Positions 56,482 through 64,000 of a stretch of 64,000 bases of DNA are shown in pieces (position 1 is the stretch's first letter; each line of letters starts with the position of its first letter). Where the stretch lies: NCBI RefSeq assembly GCF_023078275.1, contig NC_062973.1:7098926-7162925 (forward strand), written 5' to 3'. A program made the translations under genes and the position numbers. This stretch comes from Leguminivora glycinivorella. Lineage: Eukaryota > Arthropoda > Insecta > Lepidoptera > Tortricidae. Below the pieces are notes generated by a model, which worked only from the letters and a program-made list of their open reading frames with translations, made no database searches and was not told where the DNA came from.

Positions 56482-57436
56482 TAGGAAATATTCGTAGAAG
56501 CATCAACGATTATTTTATGAAACCAAGTTGTCCTTCTGTGTTAGTTTAGTAATATTAGTAAGAATAGTAGGATACTTACTTCTAGAAACTGCATAGTGCA
56601 GACCAAAATTGGTAGTTTCAAATTGTCTATGTCGTAATAAATAGCTATCAAAAACAAATTAATAATAGAAAGCTATCAAGTTTACTTACTAAATCTAATC
56701 ATCAAACTGCAATAGCGATTTTGTATCTAATCTTTGAGGGTTGTGTTTTATCATATCATCTATCTAATAATATGTATGTATACTACAGGGTGTTTATCGG
56801 TGCAATCTGACCGATAGGTGTGGTGTCCCTACACGTGACTGTTGGTGAAGATATAAGTACTTTGTTTGTAGATAGTCGTAATATTACTAAATGTTGTGTT
56901 ATAATTACTCACAACAACATTATCTATATAGCATTACCTGTATAGGTTCAACAAATGCAACCCCAAGACCAACATTTAAAATTTCGGCCATCGTCGTGTC
57001 GCCATTTTATGAGAAAATGCTTAGAGCCTTATAAGCTGGAGCTATTGAGCAATCTTTGTAGCAGATTTTAATATGTACAAAAGAGTGCGGACCTATTATA
57101 AACCTTAATAAAAAATTACATATTTTCATTAAACTTTTATATTTATCGTGATATTTTTACATTTATACGGCTAGGTCTGATTTTACTATGTGTAGGCATG
57201 TTATGTCACATATTTTCCTGGGAATGAACATTCCGTTTATAAAAAAATTGTTGGATTAAGTCGAATGAAAATATTTCGCAAATTCGGTGACCTATTTAAC
57301 CAAACAACGAAGAAAGATTAAGATAATGAAGTACTTACTCATTCAGAATTGCACTGTTTTTTCCTTCTGCGTCTCTGACTGTTATTACCGAGTTCCAGAA
57401 AATTGTGAATCAATTTTGTAAATATAGATAACTATA
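56482..57436. other. No recognised feature
   Basis: AT-rich. tacagggtgtttatcggtgc near 56784 resembles one terminus of a mariner-type element. Confidence 0.3.
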
Positions 57437-57441
57437 GTAAA

Positions 57442-57480
57442 CATATATATATATATATTTATATATATATATATATATAG
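57442..57480. repeat. (AT)n microsatellite
   Basis: About 38 bp of alternating A and T with one interruption (ttt). Confidence 0.9.
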
Positions 57481-57683
57481 TGCATAAGTACTATTCCAAG
57501 CAACGCAAAAAATCTATTGATTGCGATAATAAAGTAGGTACCTGTCTATCAATCAGAACTGCGCTGTTTTTTTTTCTGTTCGAGTCCCCCCTCAGTGGAA
57601 GACGGTAGACCTTGCAGAAAACAGGGCAGCCAAAGAACACTAGAACCTACTCAGAATATTGTGCCAACGGTGTGTATCGTTAG

Positions 57684-57815
57684 AGTATTTTCACATTATC
57701 CGATCCGATATCGGATGTAGGACTGTTATCCATAAATTTAAGCCGCCATCATTGATTTTTGCCTTTGAAATCCTTCCTACATCCCATATCGGATTGGATA
57801 TTGTGAAAACGCACT
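57684..57815. mobile_element. Family C MITE, copy 4
   Basis: gtattttcacattatccgat and ggatattgtgaaaacgcac ends, with aagccgccatcattgatttt in the middle. Confidence 0.8.
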
Positions 57816-57818
57816 TAC

Positions 57819-57935
57819 GGTCGGCAACGCGCATATCTATAACACTTCTGGAGATGCAGGCGTCCATAGGTTACGGAAAATGCTTACCATTTGGTCGGTT
57901 ATATGCTTGTGTGCCACCGCTGAAGTACAAAATAC
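57819..57935 (+). repeat. LINE 3' end, copy 2 (family T)
   Basis: ggtcggcaacgcgcatatct, atgcaggcgtccataggtta and ttgtgtgccaccgctgaagt match 25703-25818. The 95-codon frame across it is not a gene. Confidence 0.65.
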
Positions 57936-58325
57936 CCCGCTCATAATAAGAACATCAGCAGGCAGTTCCGATTTAACGTCGTAGGGATTTAAAATTCAAA
58001 GTATTCAGGAAGAGTTTACTGCTTTGTTTATTTACCTACCTGCATATATGCATATGTAACATACTTTAATTACGATATAAAATATTGCAGCTCTTTGAAC
58101 GCCGTATGTACGTTTGGTGAGATCATCCTCGCAATGCACATGTAAAGAACAGGTTTTAATACCTATCATTATTCTTGGTTTTCGCACCTTCATTCATCAT
58201 TCTTTTTTTAGACGTTAATCTAAGTAAAAAAGTACAAAAAATAGAGTCAAAATATTCGTAACATAATAACGATAGGTATGTACAGCTACATAAGTAGACT
58301 ATGAGCTACATAAGAGACCCTATAG
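57936..58325. other. No recognised feature
   Basis: AT-rich intergenic sequence. Confidence 0.3.
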
Positions 58326-58393
58326 ATATTATTGAAGTTACAATTTCAAATGTCAACCACTACTAACATTTGAAATTGTAACTTCAATAATAT
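58326..58393. repeat. Perfect 28-bp-stem hairpin
   Basis: 58326-58353 (atattattgaagttacaatt ...) and 58366-58393 are exact reverse complements with a 12-nt loop (caaccactacta). The dimensions resemble a small-RNA hairpin, but complete pairing fits a recent mini-palindrome better than a conserved microRNA. Confidence 0.85.
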
Positions 58394-59371
58394 GCGAAAT
58401 GTATTTCCAGAGAAGTGATAATTATAATACATGCCCATAAATAAATACCAATTTATTTGTCTTTATTTATTTGAACTAAATATGACTGAACGTAAACAAC
58501 GGCGCGATAATTTTCGACGCAATATTATTCAATAACAAGCAAGGATTTTAATATTAAGTACCTAATTCCTGATTTTAGCAGAAACACTAAGTTTTAAGTT
58601 CTCGTTAGCTATTTTATTATGCATGCAACATAAACAAAACAAGTTTAAGCGGTCGATCACATGTTCGAAATTTAAATTTAGAACTCACCCGGTCTCGCGG
58701 TTATCCAGGGAGTTGTTCGAAGACCGGGGCACCAGGGGTCGGTAGCTGGACCGCGTCATGGCTTTGGTTAACACTAGCGAGGGCTCAAACACTCATACCG
58801 TCTATTATCACACGTTACTTGAGCAAACGAAGCGCCTGCCACACGACAAAGTACTGATTAACATTGTTTAGTCAAGCCGCACAAGTAGCGGGCCGATAAC
58901 AACTATCTATCACACATCGAGGACATATTTAATCTAGGCACTACGCGCAAAACAATAACATCACGTTAACAATCTAAAAAACTATTTTGTACAGATGCTC
59001 TGAATGGACCGATCAATAATATTAAGTTAGGGTGAAAGCTCGCTGGGAGCCACCACGCCTCCCGGCCGGTTCTGACAGCTTTTGCAATATTTACTATAAC
59101 GCCATCTGCCGTTTAATAGCCGCATTAAAATTTTACCGAACGCACTCGATGTTTACCCACTTTAGTATTCTCGCGAGGGGCGCTGATAGCTCGTACTTAT
59201 TGATTTTCCTCGTAGCTCTCTGGAAATAAAGACGTAAGTGATATGGTTTTTCATACAAAACCTGACATTTAGTGCAAAAGTAAAACTTAGAAGATTTCTA
59301 AAAATAAACGAATGTCGGTCTATGAAAATTTAATTATGTGCCTAATGATATTAGAAAAATATGTGCTATTT
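58394..59371. other. Intergenic tract downstream of the host gene, with a GC-richer patch
   Basis: 58680-59230 is richer in CG than its surroundings (gaccggggcaccaggggtcg, cctcccggccggttctgaca) and could hold a promoter or 5' exon of another gene, but no TATA/Inr plus ORF combination is convincing. The 65-codon frame at 59032-59229 has no motif. Confidence 0.3.
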
Positions 59372-59377
59372 TTTATT
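59372..59377 (-). terminator. Polyadenylation signal of the minus-strand host gene
   Basis: AATAAA on the minus strand, about 20 nt past the stop codon at 59396-59398. Close for a polyA signal, but in the right place for a short 3' UTR. Confidence 0.4.
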
Positions 59378-59395
59378 AATATAATTATCTCAGTA

Positions 59396-59590
59396 TTATA
59401 TTGTCTTTTTATCTTCGATTTTATTAGTCGATGTTTCTTCGGCTGGTTTTTCCTTGTCTTCTATAGCTTTCTCTTCTGTTTCGTTCTTTCCTTTTTCTTT
59501 ATTTTCGTCGTGTTCCTTTAGCAAGTCATCCAGCTCTTTTTCTGCAGTTAAGAGGTCCTCTTCTGTAATATTCATGTCCGGGAAACGTCT
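59396..59590 (-). CDS. Last coding exon of an unidentified host membrane protein
   Basis: The minus strand has a 3' splice acceptor (cgcttacag, the AG ending at plus 59591) followed by 64 codons and a TAA. It reads RRFPDMNITEEDLLTAEKEL, then DDLLKEHDENKEKGKNETEE and an acidic/lysine-rich tail ending IEDKKTI. The first 25 residues look helical and amphipathic; the tail is highly charged and probably disordered. The acceptor is in phase 0 and matches the phase-0 donor of the exon at 62179-62398, so the two join as ...QSLQELQ|RRFPDM.... I do not recognise the family. Upstream exons lie beyond the window or were not detected. The intron between the exons is occupied by the exon-derived repeat array. 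Confidence 0.65.
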   Translation of the reverse strand, partial: RRFPDMNITEEDLLTAEKELDDLLKEHDENKEKGKNETEEKAIEDKEKPAEETSTNKIEDKKTI

Positions 59591-59833
59591 CTGTAAGCGT
59601 ATTGCGATATGTAAACACGCGATATTTTACAAGGTTTAGACTATCTCGATATGTTCTTACTTTTAGGGTTAAATATTGGAATAAGTAATAATAACTAGGT
59701 AAACAGAGAAAATGTGTCTAAAATAAATGTTTCTATTACGAACCTATGGAAACAAATAATAAAATTATCCTCTTAAGTTCTTGAGTAGGGTAAGAATAAA
59801 TTGTTACATTAAAGGAAAATATAAAAATAGCGT

Positions 59834-62174
59834 TAGCGCTGTGAGCACGCCGTATGTGAACACCGTCTAGTCGAGTACCTGTAGCTCCTGCAAAGACTGC
59901 TGTATAGTCTGCTGCTGCTGCCTCATGCGCCGTGGCAACGTGAACACAGCGCTGAACAGTCGCAGCATGATCCACACTAGCGCTGTGAGCACGCCGTATG
60001 TGAACACCGTCTAGTCAAGTACCTGTAGCTCCTGCAAAGACTGCAGTATAGCCTGCTGCTGCTGCCTCATGCGCCGTGGCAGCGTGAACACAGCGCTGAA
60101 CAGTCGCAGCATGATCCAGACTAGCGCTGTGAGCACGCCGTATGTGAACACCGTCTAGTCAAGTACCTGTAGCTCCTGTAAAGACTGCTGTATAGTCAGC
60201 TGCTGCTGCCTCATGCGCCGTGGCAGCGTGAACACAGCGCTGAACAGCCGCAGCATGACCAGACTAGCGCTGTGAGCACGCCGTATGTGAACACCGTCTA
60301 GTCAAGTACCTGTAGCTCCTGCAAAGACTGCTGTATAGCCTGCTGCTGCTGCCTCATGCGCCGCGGCAACGTGAACACAGCTCTGAACAGTCGCAGCATG
60401 ATCCACTCTAGCGCTGTGAGCACGCCGTATGTGAACACCGTCTAGTCAAGTACCTGTAGCTCCTGCAAAGACTGCTGTATAGTCTGCTGCTGCTGCCTCA
60501 TGCGCCGTGGCAGCGTGAACACAGCGCTGAACAGTCGCAGCATGATCCACACTAGCGCTGTGAGCACGCCGTATGTGAACATCGTCTAGTCAAGTACCTG
60601 TAGCTCCTGCAAAGACTGCTGTATAGTCAGCTGCTGCTGCCTCATGCGCCGTGGCAGCGTGAACACAGCGCTGAACAGTCGCAGCATGATCCACTCTAGC
60701 GCTGTGAGCACGCCGTATGTGAACACCGTCTAGTCAAGTACCTGTAGCTCCTGCAAAGACTGCTGTATAGTCTGCTGCTGCTGCCTCATGCGCCGTGGCA
60801 GCGTGAACACAGCGCTGAACAGTCGCAGCATGATCCACACTAGCGCTGTGAGCACGCCGTATGTGAACATCGTCTAGTCAAGTACCTGTAGCTCCTGCAA
60901 AGACTGCTGTATAGTCAGCTGCTGCTGCCTCATGCGCCGTGGCAGCGTGAACACAGCGCTGAACAGTCGCAGCATGATCCACACTAGCGCTGTGAGCACG
61001 CCGTATGTGAACATCGTCTAGTCAAGTACCTGTAGCTCCTGCAAAGACTGCTGTATAGTCAGCTGCTGCTGCCTCATGCGCCGTGGCAGCGTGAACACAG
61101 CGCTGAACAGTCGCAGCATGATCCACTCTAGCGCTGTGAGCACGCCGTATGTGAACACCGTCTAGTCAAGTACCTGTAGCTCCTGCAAAGACTGCTGTAT
61201 AGTCTGCTGCTGCTGCCTCATGCGCCGTGGCAGCGTGAACACAGCGCTGAACAGTCGCAGCATGATCCACACTAGCGCTGTGAGCACGCCGTATGTGAAC
61301 ATCGTCTAGTCAAGTACCTGTAGCTCCTGCAAAGACTGCTGTATAGTCAGCTGCTGCTGCCTCATGCGCCGTGGCAGCGTGAACACAGCGCTGAACAGTC
61401 GCAGCATGATCCACTCTAGCGCTGTGAGCACGCCGTATGTGAACACCGTCTAGTCAAGTACCTGTAGCTCCTGCAAAGACTGCTGTATAGTCTGCTGCTG
61501 CTGCCTCATGCGCCGTGGCAGCGTGAACACAGCGCTGAACAGCCGCAGCATGATCCAGACTAGTGCTGTGAGCACGCCGTATGTGAACACCGTCTAGTCG
61601 AGTACCTGTAGTTCCTGCAAAGACTGCTGTATAGTCTGCTGCTGCTGCCTCATGCGCCGTGGCAACGTGAACACAGCGCTGAACAGTCGCAGCATGATCC
61701 AGACTGGCGCTGTGAGCACGCCGTATGTGAAAATCGTCTAGTCGAGTACCTGTAGCTCCTGCAAAGACTGCTGTATAGTCTGCTGCTGCTGCCTCATGCG
61801 CCGTGGCAGCGTGAACACAGCGCTGAACAGCCGCAGCATGACCAGACTAGCGCTGTGAGCACGCCGTATGTGAACACTGTCTAGTCAAGTACCTGTAGCT
61901 CCTGCAAAGACTGCTGTATAGTCTGCTGCTGCTGCCTCATGCGCCGTGGCAGCGTGAACACAGCGCTGAACAGCCGCAGCATGACCAGACTAGCGCTGTG
62001 AGCACGCCGTATGTGAACACCGTCTAGTCAAGTACCTGTAGCTCCTGCAAAGACTGCTGTATAGTCTGCTGCTGCTGCCTCATGCGCCGTGGCAGCATGA
62101 ACACAGCGCTGAACAGCCGCAGCATGACCAGACTAGCGCTGTGAGCACGCCGTATGTGAACACCGTCTAGTCAA
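59834..62174 (-). repeat. Exon-derived 144-bp tandem array, about 16 extra units
   Basis: The donor word gtacctgtag (or gtacctgtagc) starts at 59875, 60019, 60163, 60306, 60450, 60594, 60738, 60882, 61026, 61170, 61314, 61458, 61602, 61746, 61889, 62032 and finally 62175, the authentic exon end. Spacing is 144 bp, or 143 where one base is missing in catgaccagac (four units). On the minus strand each unit is 128 bp copied from the exon (from TGTTCACATACGG to the terminal CTACAG) plus 16 bp of intron start (GTACTTGACTAGACGG). Each keeps the donor GT and an in-frame TAG four codons after CAG. No unit carries a copy of an acceptor. Confidence 0.95.
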
Positions 62175-62178
62175 GTAC

Positions 62179-62398
62179 CTGTAGCTCCTGCAAAGACTGC
62201 TGTATAGTCTGCTGCTGCTGCCTCATGCGCCGTGGCAGCGTGAACACAGCGCTGAACAGTCGCAGCATGATCCACACTAGCGCTGTGAGCACGCCGTATG
62301 TGAACATGGACTTGGCCATCGCCCAGAAGTCCACGCCGACTTGCTGCGTCTTCATGCTGGTGACTTCGTATAGGTAGTCGGTGTCTCGAGGTTTTTTT
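62179..62398 (-). CDS. Penultimate coding exon of an unidentified single-pass membrane protein
   Basis: The minus strand reads KKPRDTDYLYEVTSMKTQQV, GVDFWAMAKSMFTYGVLTAL, VWIMLRLFSAVFTLPRRMRQ and QQQTIQQSLQELQ, then the donor CAG|GTACTT at plus 62179/62178. The hydrophobic run from about FTYGVL to FSAVFTL is a good single membrane segment, followed by arginines (cytosolic side by the positive-inside rule) and a Gln-rich coiled-coil-like stretch. The 5' boundary is taken at a tttgtag acceptor (plus 62399-62400), giving phase 2, but is less certain. The methionine at 62355-62353 could be internal. Without splicing, the frame ends QVLD-stop in the intron. Its last 128 bp are the source of the array at 59834-62174. 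Function unknown. Confidence 0.65.
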
Positions 62399-63263
62399 CT
62401 ACAAAGATCATATACTTATTATAATATAGGTAGTCCTCAATGAAGTATGATTTTAGATGATGAAAGTATCGGCACACGCTTAAATGTGTAGTTCTTTGGC
62501 TTTAGTGGCTTAGGTAAGTATAGCAAAAGGGAGCGCAAGCCTTCCAAATCCCAAGAGTTGACGCTTTTTTTTGTAAAATCACTGCTGTGACCAAGTTTCA
62601 ATTTTAAAGGAAATCTTTCGGAACCATTTGAGCGCCATTTTCCGTACCAGACGTTGACACTTACTACAAGTGGTCTCCAAGCTTAAGGCAGTTTCTTGCC
62701 TTTGAAAGGATGCCCAGCCCATGGTTTTTTTGTCAGAGGTGGGAGGTGAAGATAATCTTTAGCAGGAGCATCAGTTTAACACTGAGCATTCCATACGTTT
62801 TATTCCGTTGGTGAATACTACCGAAAAAAAGTCGCGCAGCCTAGATTTAGCCACATAAAATCTTACCCGATTCGCTCCTTCAACTGCAAACACTAAAAAC
62901 AGGAGTCGCGAACCTTTTTACAATGTTTCTCAAGAGTTACGTATGAGCCACGTCATCACGTCAGCTGTCTCGTCTGGTACGGGCGAGTGTGATGACCTAC
63001 TTCCCATGGCAATGCCGATGGGCACGAATTATTGATGACGCAGGGGCGGCCAACAGTTGGCGGTTGTCTTCGACGGAGATAATAAGTAGTTATTTTCACT
63101 ACACCAACTGGTAAAGGCTCTCTTGATTCTTCGAAAGCCGATAGGTAGCAAATTTGTATTTTATCCACAAGAGTGCAAAGTAATTTCATACAAATTTAGA
63201 CTTGATGTCTTAAGCTGGCTTGTATAATTTACCTTATAAATGATAATTTTGAATCATAAATAT
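62399..63263. other. Intron or upstream region, no exon found
   Basis: Lies upstream of the penultimate exon. The 77-codon minus frame at 62956-63189 looks repeat-derived (GC-richer patch near 62980-63080). I see no further in-phase exon with splice signals. Confidence 0.35.
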
Positions 63264-63370
63264 CTACATACAATCACGCCTGTATCCCATAAAGGGGTAG
63301 GAAGAGCACAAAGAACTGCTCAAGTTTCAGAGCCACTCTTAGGAATTAAAGGGTTATAAGAAAACGAAAT
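63264..63370 (-). repeat. LINE 3' end, minus-strand copy
   Basis: tacatacaatcacgcctgta, cccataaaggggtagg and agtttcagagccactctt are the reverse complement of the family at 42665 and 51008. Confidence 0.7.
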
Positions 63371-63483
63371 CATAAATCAAAATTTGAATCAGAAATATTT
63401 AACAAACAACGGCGGATCTGATTTAGTTTGACGTTTACAGTTAGTATTTTATTAAGTGTTCGTTTGGTGACTGGTGACAAACC

Positions 63484-64000
63484 TTCGAGCCTTGAAACCC
63501 TCGCAACGCTCAAGATTCCAATTCTCGAACCACTAGCTAATACTTTAATATTGGAATGTTTCGCTTGCTCATTCCTCGTCGCGCACGAATTCTAATGACC
63601 TTTCATATGTAAGATATCATACGATACGATTTATTACGAATTACATGTTTATTACGAATATTACAGACGAATGTTATGGACCCATGGAATCGACGAATCA
63701 ATATAGAGTAATTACAACCGTGTCGTCCAGTTGACCGCTTAACCAATAGTAATGTATTTATTTTATGGTATGCGCGTTTTGACACGACAATGCAATATTA
63801 CTCGTTACTACGTTGGCGAAAATAACACACAGGGCTCAAATAGTTATTTGTTATAGGTACAAGGGGCTAAAATTGTTATTTATCCGCAAGTGACAATTTA
63901 ACTACCCTAGCAAGTGAAAGATTCCAATATTGAACCGCGAGTGTAGCGAGTGAATCATAATGTGGAATCTTGAGCGTTGCGAGGGTTTCAAAGTACGTAG
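63484..64000. repeat. Two inverted family E fragments at the window end
   Basis: 63484-63575 (ccttgaaaccctcgcaacgc, tcaagattcca, tttcgcttgctc) is the inverse of 63917-63996 (gcaagtgaaagattccaata ... gagcgttgcgagggtttcaa). The right one opens with agttatttgttataggtaca at 63840 as at 20405. The 340 bp between them contain no recognised gene. The right copy runs off the window. Confidence 0.65.

Noticed and set aside
58680..59230. Promoter / first exon of a neighbouring gene
   Set aside because: The GC-richer patch is suggestive, but no start codon, splice donor and core-promoter combination is convincing.
59312..59639. Plus-strand Phe/Ser-rich frames
   Set aside because: Antisense of the acidic/lysine-rich last exon on the minus strand.
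59736..59975. 79-codon minus-strand frame as a gene
   Set aside because: It runs out-of-frame through the first units of the exon-derived array.
59834..62174. CRISPR-like array
   Set aside because: Units are contiguous 143-144-bp copies without unique spacers, derive from a coding exon, and the sequence is insect.

Overview
This window looks like a repeat-dense, AT-rich intron or intergenic stretch from a moth or butterfly (Lepidoptera). It carries repeat types familiar from lepidopteran genomes: short Helitrons ending in gcaaaagctag, tRNA-derived SINEs, RTE-type LINE 3' ends with microsatellite tails, and many short inverted-repeat elements (MITEs). There is no bacterial operon, rRNA, free-standing tRNA gene or CRISPR array. 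All family names are from memory and pattern recognition; no database was searched.

Layout. 0-5 kb: the 3' part of a DD37E-type Tc1/mariner transposase, a 211-bp foldback element, and a decayed LINE reverse transcriptase split by younger repeats. 5-22 kb: scattered MITEs, two Lep1-like Helitrons, SINEs, and a head-to-tail F-F-E repeat trio at 19.97-20.83 kb. 22.9-25.2 kb: a 2.28-kb element with terminal inverted repeats and an internal 199-bp satellite of about 4.9 units. 26-30 kb: a dense MITE block with clear target duplications (two hAT-like with 8 bp, one Harbinger-like carrying a nested MITE), followed by an inverted-repeat element with a hammerhead-like hairpin. 32.9-33.4 kb: an open reading frame resembling the C-terminal part of an invertebrate retroelement protein. 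35-47 kb: more MITEs, a long near-perfect palindrome, a 118-bp perfect duplication, LINE tails, and a 41-bp retroposed scrap with a 16-bp target duplication. 47.9-49.2 kb: a 5'-truncated but otherwise open RTE-like LINE flanked by a perfect 17-bp target duplication. 49-58 kb: palindromes, a Helitron, MITE copies and an unidentified 91-codon open frame.

The only convincing host gene lies at 59.4-62.4 kb on the minus strand. Two exons encode the C-terminal part of a protein with one membrane-spanning segment, a Gln-rich stretch and an acidic/lysine-rich tail. The intron between them is mostly a tandem array of about 16 extra copies of a 144-bp unit made from the last 128 bp of the upstream exon plus the first 16 bp of the intron. 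Every unit keeps the splice donor and an in-frame TAG just after it. This exon-derived minisatellite is the most unusual structure in the window.

The genes do not form a pathway. The window is one host gene end surrounded by layers of transposable elements, several nested in ways that give their relative ages.
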